The notes under the pieces were generated by a model, which made no database searches, was not told the origin of the DNA, and was given only the letters and a program-made list of their open reading frames with translations. Made by a program: the position numbers and the translations under genes. A stretch of 64,000 nt of DNA from Clostridia bacterium (lineage in GTDB: Bacteria; Bacillota; Clostridia; Christensenellales; Aristaeellaceae): NCBI GenBank assembly GCA_017541105.1, contig JAFXZS010000015.1, forward strand, positions 62,001-126,000, given 5' to 3'. Below are positions 44,916 through 53,081 of the stretch, piece after piece. Numbering within the stretch: position 1 is the first letter of the stretch; every line of letters starts with the position of its first letter.

Positions 44916-45680
44916 ATGAGCCAGGCAATGGATCCGATCGGAGTATTTGACAGCGGCGTGGGGGGAATCAGTGCCCTGCAGGCCATGATTCGCATACTCC
45001 CGCAGGAGCACTTCATCTACTACGGCGATCGCGCAAACGCGCCGTACGGCACCCGGAGCACGGAGGAAGTCATCCACCTGGTGCGGCAGGTGACGGCGAA
45101 GCTGATGGACCGGCACATCAAGGCACTGGTCATCGCCTGCAACACGGCAACCGGCGCAGCGGCACAGACGCTGCGGCGGGAGCTGACCATCCCCGTGATC
45201 GGAATGGAACCGGCCCTGAAGCCCGCCTCCGAAATACGCAGAGACGGAGGAATCCTGGTTCTTGCAACCCCCCTGACACTGCGGCAGGAAAAGTTTGAAA
45301 GGCTCATGGAAAAATACGGTACAGGCGCGGTAAAGGTTCCCTGCGTCGGACTGATGGAGCTGGTGGAGCGGGAAGACTGGGACGGAGCCGGAAAGTATCT
45401 GGAGCAGCTGTTTGCCGGATATGATCTGCAGAAGACGGACGCGGTCGTGCTGGGATGCACGCATTATGTATTCCTGAAGGATATGATCCGGGAGATGCTG
45501 CCGGAACGGACGGCGATCACCGAGGGGAGCATGGGAACGGCAAAACAGCTGAAGCGTGTGCTGGCGCGCAACCGGCTGCTGAATGAAACCGGCGCAGGAA
45601 AGGTCGACCTGGAAACCAGCGGCACACCGGAAGAACTTGATACGATGAAAAGGCTGCTGCAGCGGCACATTTCATTCTGA
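44916..45680 (+). CDS. murI: Glutamate racemase
   Basis: Makes D-glutamate for peptidoglycan. The 254 residues show IGVFDSGVGGISALQAM at the start, YYGDRANAPYG, and the two catalytic Cys in IACNTATG (near 72) and LGCTHYVFLK (near 184). Length is slightly short for the family but complete. ATG 44916 has GGGAGCGGG upstream. Monocistronic. Confidence 0.96.
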   Translation: MSQAMDPIGVFDSGVGGISALQAMIRILPQEHFIYYGDRANAPYGTRSTEEVIHLVRQVTAKLMDRHIKALVIACNTATGAAAQTLRRELTIPVIGMEPALKPASEIRRDGGILVLATPLTLRQEKFERLMEKYGTGAVKVPCVGLMELVEREDWDGAGKYLEQLFAGYDLQKTDAVVLGCTHYVFLKDMIREMLPERTAITEGSMGTAKQLKRVLARNRLLNETGAGKVDLETSGTPEELDTMKRLLQRHISF

Positions 45681-45747
45681 GAGGGATTCTTCCGGAAGGA
45701 ACCTATCGGTTCCGCCCTGAAAATTCCCGGAAAACACAAATTTTCGC

Positions 45748-45776
45748 TTTTCAAGACTTGCAGGATGTGATATAAT
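45748..45776 (+). promoter_or_regulatory. Promoter of the EF-G-like gene
   Basis: TTTTCA, 17 bases, a perfect TATAAT with an extended TGA immediately before it. It leaves a leader of about 75 bases. Confidence 0.65.
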
Positions 45777-45858
45777 AAAATTTGACATGGCATATGATTC
45801 CCCTCCTTCGCGAGGCGAATCAGGGGATGCACTTATGATAAAAATGGAGGAATCTACA

Positions 45859-47946
45859 ATGGCTGAATTCGCAACCGGAAACATCCGCAATATTGCCCTC
45901 ATGGGGCATGGCAGCGAGGGCAAAACCACGCTGACCGAGGCGATGCTCTTCGCTGCCGGAATGATTGACCGTCAGGGCAAGGTGGAGGACGGGAGCACCG
46001 TTTCCGACTTTGATCCCGAAGAAAAGAAGCGCGGCTTTTCCATCAGCGCTTCCTACGCTCCGATCCCCTGGGCGGGAAAAGTAATCAACGTGATCGATGT
46101 TCCCGGATACTTTGATTTTATCGGCGAACAGATGGGGCCCCTGCGTGTGATCGAGACCGCGGTGATCGTAGTCGGCGGTGTGAACGGGCTGAGCGTCGGC
46201 GCCGAGAAGGCATGGGACAACGCGGGCAAGGCCAACCTCGGCCGCATGTTCATCGTGAACCAGATGGACCGCGAGCACGCGAATTTTGAGAAGGTTGTCG
46301 CGCAGCTGCGTGAAAAGTACGGCCCCAGCGTGGTGCCGATCCTGCTGCCCCTGGGGCAGGGCACAGGTTTCAAAGGCGTTGTGAACGTCCTTGAAAAGAA
46401 GGCCTATGAAGGCTCCTACAAGAAGAGCACGGAAGTGCCCATGCCCGCCGATCTCGAAAGCGAAATCAACGAGGCCTATGAAAACCTGACGGAGCAGGCC
46501 GCTTCCGCTGACGAAGAATTGATGGAGAAGTATTTCGAGAACGGAGAACTGAGCCACGAGGATGTTATGGCCGGTTTTGTCAAGGGAATGAAGGACGGCA
46601 GCATTGTTCCCGTCGTGGCGTGTTCCGCCCTGACCGGCGTGGGAATTGCCCGTACGCTGGATCTGATTGCCAAGTATCTTCCTTCCCCCGACCATGAAGG
46701 CCAGACCCAGAAAGGCAAGAATCCGAAGACCGGCGATGAGATTGAACGTGCCTGCAAGGACGACCAGCCTTTCTCCGCGCTTGTGTTCAAAACGATCGCC
46801 GACCCGTTTGTCGGCAAGCTGAGCCTGTTCCGGATTTTCTCCGGTGTGCTGACCCCTTCCACGCCCCTGTACAACGCGAACAAGGAAAAGGCTGAGAAGG
46901 CCGGCGGCCTCTTCTCCATGAAGGGCAACAAACAGACCAATGTGGAAAAGCTTCACGCGGGCGACATCGGCGCGCTTGCCAAGCTGCAGATCACCTCTAC
47001 CGGCGACACCCTTTGCGATCCGAACAATCCCATTGTGTATCCTGCCATCGAATTCCCGGCTCCCTGTATTTCCAAGGCAGTCTTTGCCGCAAAGCAGGGT
47101 GAGGAAGACAAGGTCTTCAGCGGCCTGAACCGGCTGGCGGAAGAAGATCCCTCCATTAAGATCGAAAAGAATGCCGAGACAACAGAGACCGAGCTCAGCG
47201 GCCAGGGCGAAATGCACCTGGATGTTATCAAGAACAAGCTGGCCTCCAAGTTCGGAGCCAACGCCGTGCTGCAGGATCCCAAGATTCCGTATCGTGAGAC
47301 CATCCGGAAAACCGTCAAGGTGCAGGGACGCCATAAGAAGCAGACCGGCGGCCACGGCCAGTTCGGCGATGTATGGATTGAGTTCAGCCCGATCACCGAC
47401 AGTGATGCAGAATTCGAGTTTGAAGATGCTGTGGTGGGCGGCGTGGTTCCGCGGAACTTTATCCCCAGCGTCGAAAAGGGACTGCGGGAGAACATCGTAA
47501 AGGGCGTTCTGGCCGGCTATCCCATGGTTCATCTGCACGCGAAGCTGTACGACGGATCCTACCATCCGGTCGACTCTTCCGAAATGGCCTTCAAGACCGC
47601 GGCACGCATCGCCTATAAGAAGGGCTGCATGGATGCCAGCCCGGTGCTGCTGGAGCCGATCATGCACGTGGAAGTGCTGGTGCCCAATGAGTACATGGGC
47701 GATATCATGGGCGACATGAACAAGCGCCGCGGCCGGATTATGGGTATGAATCAGGTCAACGGCATGCAGCAGCTGGAAGCGGAAGCTCCTCTGGCGGAAA
47801 TGTTCAAGTATGCCACGGATCTGCGCAGCATGACGCAGGCAAGAGGTTCCTTCTCCATGAAGTTTGAACGCTATGAAGAAGTACCCCAGGCCGAAGCGCA
47901 GAAGATTATCGCGAACGCGAAGATCGAAGACGACGACGAGGAATAA
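45859..47946 (+). CDS. Elongation factor G-like GTPase (EF-G paralogue)
   Basis: Translational GTPase of about 695 residues with full EF-G domain order. The P-loop is GHGSEGKT near 16, switch II is DVPGYFDF at 80-87, and the G4 motif is NQMDRE. C-terminal domains III-V follow (GQGEMHLDVI, GGHGQFGDVWIEF, and the domain-V motif MGDIMGDMNKRRGRIMGM). In canonical EF-G the switch-II motif is DTPGHVDF with a catalytic His; here it is Tyr84, as in a second EF-G-like group seen in many Firmicutes. It is therefore probably not the main EF-G, which is normally in the str operon. GGAGGA precedes ATG 45859. Confidence 0.9.
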   Translation: MAEFATGNIRNIALMGHGSEGKTTLTEAMLFAAGMIDRQGKVEDGSTVSDFDPEEKKRGFSISASYAPIPWAGKVINVIDVPGYFDFIGEQMGPLRVIETAVIVVGGVNGLSVGAEKAWDNAGKANLGRMFIVNQMDREHANFEKVVAQLREKYGPSVVPILLPLGQGTGFKGVVNVLEKKAYEGSYKKSTEVPMPADLESEINEAYENLTEQAASADEELMEKYFENGELSHEDVMAGFVKGMKDGSIVPVVACSALTGVGIARTLDLIAKYLPSPDHEGQTQKGKNPKTGDEIERACKDDQPFSALVFKTIADPFVGKLSLFRIFSGVLTPSTPLYNANKEKAEKAGGLFSMKGNKQTNVEKLHAGDIGALAKLQITSTGDTLCDPNNPIVYPAIEFPAPCISKAVFAAKQGEEDKVFSGLNRLAEEDPSIKIEKNAETTETELSGQGEMHLDVIKNKLASKFGANAVLQDPKIPYRETIRKTVKVQGRHKKQTGGHGQFGDVWIEFSPITDSDAEFEFEDAVVGGVVPRNFIPSVEKGLRENIVKGVLAGYPMVHLHAKLYDGSYHPVDSSEMAFKTAARIAYKKGCMDASPVLLEPIMHVEVLVPNEYMGDIMGDMNKRRGRIMGMNQVNGMQQLEAEAPLAEMFKYATDLRSMTQARGSFSMKFERYEEVPQAEAQKIIANAKIEDDDEE

Positions 47947-47960
47947 TCAGAGGAAACCAG

Positions 47961-48001
47961 AAAGCAGACGGCGTGACATCCATCACGCTGTCTGCTTTTT
48001 T
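47961..48001 (+). terminator. Terminator after the EF-G-like gene
   Basis: A 16-bp stem with one G-T pair (47961-47976 with 47983-47998) and a 6-base loop, ending in a T-run. Confidence 0.88.
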
Positions 48002-48023
48002 CCGCCGGAGAGGAGGGAAAAGG

Positions 48024-48245
48024 ATGAACCTGTTTAAGCGAAAAGCGGTGCCGCAGCAGACCTACGATACGGAGAAGTGGACACCGGTGATCCGGTCAAG
48101 CATCTGCACAGGTGAGAAGACCGCGGGTTTTCTGGAGAAAGACACGGGAAAATTCCGGGATGTCATGCTGATCCGGAGCGGGGAAGATCTGGAGGATTTT
48201 AAAGCACGATACGGTATTTCGGGAGAAATCGGGACGATCTACTGA
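48024..48245 (+). CDS. Small conserved-looking protein of unknown function
   Basis: The 73 residues have a basic start (MNLFKRKAV), then a compact domain (WTPVIRSSICTGEKTAGFLEKD, KFRDVMLIRSGEDLEDFKARYGI). I recognise it as a type of short orphan protein common in Clostridia and sometimes labelled with the name of aspartate dehydrogenase, but nothing here supports that activity. GAGGAGGG lies about 9 bases before the ATG. It follows the terminator of the EF-G-like gene. Confidence 0.7.
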   Translation: MNLFKRKAVPQQTYDTEKWTPVIRSSICTGEKTAGFLEKDTGKFRDVMLIRSGEDLEDFKARYGISGEIGTIY

Positions 48246-48299
48246 TCCGCTGATCCCGCGCGGCATCCCGGAGCGGGTCGGCCGCGATTCCGCAAGTGT

Positions 48300-49115
48300 T
48301 CAGGCTTGTTCCTCGGAAAGCAGAAAACGGCCGCGAATCTCGCCGAGATGCTCGGAGGGCAGGCAGCCGACCTCTTTCAGAAAGGCGCGGCGGAAGGTTC
48401 TCATATTGGAATAACCGCAGGCGCCGCAGACAGCGGTCAGCGTGAGCCCGGGATCCCGCATCAGGAGGCGGGCACGGGCAATCCGGTTGGCGTTGATATA
48501 CTGGCGAAAATTGATATGCAGCTTTTCCGAGAAAAAGTGAGAAAGATGGGAGGCGCTGATGCCCAGGGCATGGGACGCGCTTTCCAGCGTGATCTCCTCG
48601 CAGGCATGATCGGAGATGTACTGCATGATCCGATAGCCGAGGCCGCGGTCGCTGTAATCGTAGACGGGGTGATAGGAGAGGCGGTGCAGCGTTCCGGCCA
48701 GAAGCACATGGAGCCAGGCAATGCACAAAGGCAGGTCATTTTCCATCTGCAGCCTGCTCAGGCGAAGAACCGCCTGGCGGGTGTCCTCCCCCAGAGCGGA
48801 CGCACGCAGTACAGGATTTTCCGGCGCAAGCCCGTGAAAGGTGCCGTTATATTCCGGAATGATATCCGGCGGGAAAATGGCCGCCAGGCCCTCCGCGTCC
48901 TCACTGACCAGATCGAAACTGTGCGGCGTGAGAGGAAAGACAACCGCTACATCCCCGGGATCAAGCGCATAGGAGATTCCATCGATGTTCAGGCGGATGT
49001 TCCCTGCTGTGACGGCGACCATTTCGGTGACCTCATGCACATGAAGCGGAAAGGGAAAACGGGTCATCCCACCGATGAATAAGCTTTCCGGCCTCTGCTC
49101 ATAGAAAGTACTCAT
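48300..49115 (-). CDS. AraC-family transcriptional regulator
   Basis: The 271 residues combine an N-terminal cupin sensor (about 10-90: FPFPLHVHEVTEMVAVTAG, LDPGDVAVVFPLTPHSF) with two C-terminal helix-turn-helix motifs (about 170-265: SASHALGISASHLSHFFSEKL and LTAVCGACGYSNMRTFRRAF). It is divergent from the sugar ABC transporter, so it most likely senses a sugar and activates that operon. A candidate operator pair lies at 49187 and 49240. Confidence 0.93.
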   Translation of the reverse strand: MSTFYEQRPESLFIGGMTRFPFPLHVHEVTEMVAVTAGNIRLNIDGISYALDPGDVAVVFPLTPHSFDLVSEDAEGLAAIFPPDIIPEYNGTFHGLAPENPVLRASALGEDTRQAVLRLSRLQMENDLPLCIAWLHVLLAGTLHRLSYHPVYDYSDRGLGYRIMQYISDHACEEITLESASHALGISASHLSHFFSEKLHINFRQYINANRIARARLLMRDPGLTLTAVCGACGYSNMRTFRRAFLKEVGCLPSEHLGEIRGRFLLSEEQA

Positions 49116-49186
49116 AGCCTGCGCCTCCGGAACGGCCGGTTTTGTCTCTTTCCGAAAGGAGAAAAAGGCCGTTCTGACAAATTATA

Positions 49187-49248
49187 TCCCATATTAAACA
49201 AAAAAGGAATCGTTTGCAGAAACAAAAAAGATATTTTTGTCCCATATT
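49187..49248 (+). promoter_or_regulatory. Candidate AraC-type operator: two direct repeats
   Basis: TCCCATATT occurs at 49187-49195 and again at 49240-49248, 53 bases apart, which is close to five helical turns. The second copy lies 15 bases upstream of the -35 of the ABC promoter, where a class-II activator would bind. Flanking bases are also T/A-rich. Confidence 0.5.
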
Positions 49249-49263
49249 CCTGCGAAAAAAGCA

Positions 49264-49292
49264 TTGTAGGCAGGGCCGGTTCCTGATATAAA
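49264..49292 (+). promoter_or_regulatory. Promoter of the sugar ABC operon
   Basis: TTGTAG, 17 bases, TATAAA with an extended TGA before the -10. Confidence 0.6.
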
Positions 49293-49362
49293 TAGAAAGG
49301 ATATAACGGTCAAAATATCGCGCAGCGGAATGCTTCCGAAGCGTCGTAAAGGATGTGATACG

Positions 49363-50271
49363 GTGAGTAAAAAGACCCGGTCTTATATCGAATTCCTATA
49401 CATCCTGCCGCTGCTGATCCTGGTTGGCCTGATTTCTTATTATCCGCTGTACGGCTGGATTTACGCTTTTCACGACTATATGCCGCCCAAGCCGATCTCC
49501 TCGGAAACCTTTGTGGGGCTGAAGTGGTTTGAATATATTATTTCAAATCCGGTCCGCCTGGCGGATGTGGGGCGGGTGCTGGTCAACACCTTCGCGATGA
49601 GCGGCATTTCCCTGGCGTTCAGCTGGTTCCCTATGATGTTCGCGGTATTTCTCAATGAAATCCGGTGCAAGCCGTATAAAAAGTTTGTACAGACGGTTAC
49701 CACCCTGCCGAACTTTATCAGCTGGGTTCTGGTGTTCTCCGTGGCTTTCAATGTGCTGAGCTCCACCGGCGCGGTCAATTCTGTGCTGGTGTCGCTGGGA
49801 TGGATCGAGAAACCGATCGCTTTCCTGAGCTCGAAGGAGAATGTCTGGTTCCGGATGTGGCTGTGGCTGACCTGGAAGAATGCCGGCTGGGCGGCCATTA
49901 TGTACCTGGCTGCGATCAGCGCCATTGACGAGCAGATGATCGAGGCGGCGAAGGTGGACGGCGCGACCCGGATGCAGATCATCTGGCGCATTACAATTCC
50001 ATGCCTGCTGCCGACCTATTTTGTCATCGTCATGCTGAACCTGGCGAACTTTCTGTCCAACGGCATGGAACAGTACTTTGTGTTTATGAACAACTTCAAT
50101 AAAAAGTCCATCGAAGTGCTGGACCTGTACGTATATAATATTGCCACCACCGGGCGCGGCAATTATCCGCTCTCCACGGCGATCAGCATGCTGAAAAGCA
50201 TTGTAAGCGTCGCCCTGCTCTTTATTACGAATACCGTTTCCCGCCTTGTCCGCGGGGAAGGCTTCGTGTGA
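49363..50271 (+). CDS. Sugar ABC transporter permease, LplB/YtcP type
   Basis: The 302 residues have six membrane helices and the permease coupling loop EAAKVDGATRMQIIWRITIP, which contacts the ATPase. It begins with the typical N-terminal YIEFLYILPLLILVGLISYYPLYGW pattern. GTG 49363 is chosen because AAAGGA lies about 9 bases upstream; ATG 49330 has none. It is the first gene of the operon. No ATPase gene is present, as is usual for these systems, which share an MsmK-type ATPase encoded elsewhere. Confidence 0.92.
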   Translation: MSKKTRSYIEFLYILPLLILVGLISYYPLYGWIYAFHDYMPPKPISSETFVGLKWFEYIISNPVRLADVGRVLVNTFAMSGISLAFSWFPMMFAVFLNEIRCKPYKKFVQTVTTLPNFISWVLVFSVAFNVLSSTGAVNSVLVSLGWIEKPIAFLSSKENVWFRMWLWLTWKNAGWAAIMYLAAISAIDEQMIEAAKVDGATRMQIIWRITIPCLLPTYFVIVMLNLANFLSNGMEQYFVFMNNFNKKSIEVLDLYVYNIATTGRGNYPLSTAISMLKSIVSVALLFITNTVSRLVRGEGFV

Positions 50272-50291
50272 CCGGAAGGGAGGAGCAGAGG

Positions 50292-51239
50292 ATGACAACG
50301 AAAAAAGTTATCTTACAGAAAAAGCACATCAACCCCATGGACCGGCAGAGCGCGGGAGACAAGATTATCAGCGTCATCACATATATTGTGTACGCGTTCT
50401 TCGCCTTTGTCTGCGCATACCCGTTCTACTATATCATCATCAACTCCATCAGCGCGAATAACCTGTCCGAGCGCGGCAAAGTGCTGTTCTACCCGATGGA
50501 GATTCATTTCAAGAACTACGAGCGCATGGCCAACATCCCGGGCCTGCTGGACGCGGCAAAGATTTCCGTCCTGCGCACGGTGATCGGAACGATTCTGACG
50601 GTGCTGATCGCGGCCTTCCTGGGATACATGTTTACCCGGGAAACCATGTGGAAACGGAAACTCTGGTTCCGCTTCGTGGCGGTCACCATGTATTTCAACG
50701 CCGGCATCATTCCGTGGGTGCTGTGCATGCGGAACCTGGGGCTGAACAACAACTTCTGGGGATATATCTTCCCGATGATCGTGCAGCCGTTCTACATCAT
50801 CCTGTGCAAGACGTACTGCGAGTCAGTTCCCCGGGAGCTGCAGGAGGCTGCCGAGATCGACGGGGCCGGTACGCTGCGGGTGTTCGTTCAGATCATGCTG
50901 CCGGTCATCAAGCCGATTCTGGCGACAATCGCGATCTTCGCGGCGGTGAACCAGTGGAATTCCTTCCAGGACAACCTGCTGCTGATGACGAACCGCCCGG
51001 ATCTGAACACCCTTCAGTACGTGCTTTATCAGTACATTACCCAGGCGAACAGCCTGAAGGCGCTGCTCAGCAACACGACCAACTCCAGCGCGATTATAGC
51101 GGGGCTGCAGACGGCCGCGACAGCGACGTCCATCCGCATGTCCGTCACGGTGGTTGTGGTGCTGCCCGTCATGCTGATTTATCCTTTCTTCCAGCGCTAC
51201 TTTACAAAGGGTATTATGATCGGCGCGGTTAAAGGTTGA
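50292..51239 (+). CDS. Sugar ABC transporter permease, LplC/YtcP type
   Basis: The second permease half has 315 residues with six membrane helices and coupling loop EAAEIDGAGTLRVFVQIMLP. The start YIVYAFFAFVCAYPFYYIIINSIS is typical of the LplC group. ATG 50292 has AGGAG 6 bases upstream. It starts 20 bases after the first permease. A small stem-loop (51243-51265) separates it from the binding-protein gene. Confidence 0.92.
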   Translation: MTTKKVILQKKHINPMDRQSAGDKIISVITYIVYAFFAFVCAYPFYYIIINSISANNLSERGKVLFYPMEIHFKNYERMANIPGLLDAAKISVLRTVIGTILTVLIAAFLGYMFTRETMWKRKLWFRFVAVTMYFNAGIIPWVLCMRNLGLNNNFWGYIFPMIVQPFYIILCKTYCESVPRELQEAAEIDGAGTLRVFVQIMLPVIKPILATIAIFAAVNQWNSFQDNLLLMTNRPDLNTLQYVLYQYITQANSLKALLSNTTNSSAIIAGLQTAATATSIRMSVTVVVVLPVMLIYPFFQRYFTKGIMIGAVKG

Positions 51240-51287
51240 GATGAAGGCGCGTTTGCCTTACATCATAAAAAAAGGAGGGTTTCAAGT

Positions 51288-52976
51288 ATGAAACGGTTTC
51301 TGTCTGTTCTGCTGACGCTCGCCATGCTTCTGAGCCTGGTGTCCATCAGCGCGGTGGCTGAGGAGCCCGAACTCCTGACCATCGACTTCTACGATGATGC
51401 TGCCAACTACAACGGCATCCAGTCCGGCTGGTTTGCCAAGGTAGTCAAGGACAAGTTCAACATTGAACTGAACATCATCGCTTCTCAGGTCGTAGGCAAC
51501 ACGATCTACGCGACCCGCTCCGAAGAAGGCAACCTGGGCGATGTGATCATCGTGGACAAGGCTAAGTTCTCCGAGATCGTGGACGCTGGCCTCGCCAAGG
51601 ACATCAGCGACAAGATCGTTGACTGCGAGAACATCATGAAGTTCAAGACCCAGATTGACGTATACAACAAGGGCCTGACCGGTGAAGACGGAAAGTACTA
51701 CGGCATCCCCTGCGAGATGACCGATACTTCCCCCAGCACCCTGACCGATGACGTCATCTATTCCAGCCCGATGCTCCGCTGGGATCTGTACAAAGAGATC
51801 GGCGCTCCCAAGCTCGAGAACCTGGATGACCTGCTGGCCGCCCTGGAGAAGATCCATGAGATCCATCCCACCAATGAAGACGGCGATCCCGCCTATCCCT
51901 TCTCCCTGTGGCCCGACTGGGACGGCAACGACAACATGGTCGGTATCGCGAACGTTGTGCAGCTGACCACCTGGTACGGCGAGAAGCTGAAGGGCAGCGC
52001 CATGCTGAAGCCCGACAACACCTTCTCCAAGCTGTATGAGCGCGACAATGCCTACTACAAGATCACGAAGTTCCTGAACCAGGCGAATCAGAAGGGCCTG
52101 GTGGATCCGGATTCCGGCGCCCAGAACTGGGACAATGCCTGCGCCAAGATGTCCTCCGGCCGTGTGGACGTGTTCTGGTACAGCTGGCAGGTCGGTTTCT
52201 GGAACAGCCTTGACCGGCAGGCCAACGGCACCGCCATGCGGTTCGTTCCCGTGGGCGACATGAACTTCTATGCGGATGCTGACCGTTACTACGGTTCCGA
52301 CCGTATGATCGGTGTCGGCGCCGGCGTCGAAGGCGAGAAGTATGACCGCATCATGGCCTTCCTCGACTGGTATGCCAGCCCCGAAGGAGCGACCATCCAG
52401 CACACCGGTCTGAAGGACTTCAACTACAGCGTGAACGAAGATGGTACCTTCACCGTTATGAACGACAACGCGCTGATGGACAACCTGCCCGTGCCGGAAG
52501 AATACGGCGGCGGCGGATACAATGACGGTTACAACGCCATCAACCAGTGGATCGTTTCCTCCCTGTGCATCAACCCCATCACCGGTGAGCGCTATGCCCA
52601 GAAGTTCTGGAAGTCCTACAAGGAACAGACCATGACCGAAATGAAGAAGGAATGGTCCGAAATGTTCGATGCTGAGGACGATGTGGACTGGATGAAGAAG
52701 AACGGCAAGCTGCTGGCCAGCCCGAGCGTTGACTTCACGCCGGCTGCGGACAACAACGATATGATCGCCCTGCGTTCCCAGATCAACAGCACCTTGTGTG
52801 AATACACATGGAACCTGATCATGACCTGCGCGACGGATGACGAGTTCGAAGCGATGTGGGACGAGATGATCGAGCAGCTGAACGGCTTCGGCTACGAAGA
52901 GCTGTACGAGTATGACTGCAGCGTATGGCAGCCCGAAATCGACGCGAAGGTCGCCGCTGCTGCTGCTGCACAGTAA
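51288..52976 (+). CDS. Extracellular sugar-binding protein of the ABC transporter
   Basis: The 562 residues have a signal peptide (MKRFLSVLLTLAMLLSLVSISAVAEE) and a two-lobed family-1-type fold, of the long type that accompanies LplB/LplC. There is no Cys lipobox, so anchoring is unclear. Codon use is strongly biased to C/G-ending optimal codons (AAG, AAC, CTG, GGC, ATC), more than in its neighbours, which points to very high expression. AAGGAGGG lies about 9 bases before the ATG. A GC-rich hairpin follows the stop. Confidence 0.9.
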   Translation: MKRFLSVLLTLAMLLSLVSISAVAEEPELLTIDFYDDAANYNGIQSGWFAKVVKDKFNIELNIIASQVVGNTIYATRSEEGNLGDVIIVDKAKFSEIVDAGLAKDISDKIVDCENIMKFKTQIDVYNKGLTGEDGKYYGIPCEMTDTSPSTLTDDVIYSSPMLRWDLYKEIGAPKLENLDDLLAALEKIHEIHPTNEDGDPAYPFSLWPDWDGNDNMVGIANVVQLTTWYGEKLKGSAMLKPDNTFSKLYERDNAYYKITKFLNQANQKGLVDPDSGAQNWDNACAKMSSGRVDVFWYSWQVGFWNSLDRQANGTAMRFVPVGDMNFYADADRYYGSDRMIGVGAGVEGEKYDRIMAFLDWYASPEGATIQHTGLKDFNYSVNEDGTFTVMNDNALMDNLPVPEEYGGGGYNDGYNAINQWIVSSLCINPITGERYAQKFWKSYKEQTMTEMKKEWSEMFDAEDDVDWMKKNGKLLASPSVDFTPAADNNDMIALRSQINSTLCEYTWNLIMTCATDDEFEAMWDEMIEQLNGFGYEELYEYDCSVWQPEIDAKVAAAAAAQ

Positions 52977-52996
52977 TTATTCAGGTAAACCCCATC

Positions 52997-53022
52997 GGGG
53001 GCGCTCCTCACGGGGCGCCCCC
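52997..53022 (+). terminator. GC-rich hairpin after the binding-protein gene
   Basis: An 8-bp G/C stem (52997-53004 with 53015-53022), then ATTCATTC. There is no long T-run, so it may be a leaky terminator or a 3'-end stabiliser that raises binding-protein mRNA over the downstream enzymes. Confidence 0.5.
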
Positions 53023-53081
53023 ATTCATTCACAATGCATTCCGGAAGAGAAATGATCAAACAGGCAAAGGAGAGTGTTTCC

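Noticed and set aside
45820-47667. 615-codon frame antisense to the EF-G-like gene
   Set aside because: Mirror frame of a strongly coding gene; no start signal or recognisable domain.
51282-52403. 373-codon frame antisense to the sugar-binding protein gene
   Set aside because: Created by the strong codon bias of the highly expressed gene on the other strand.
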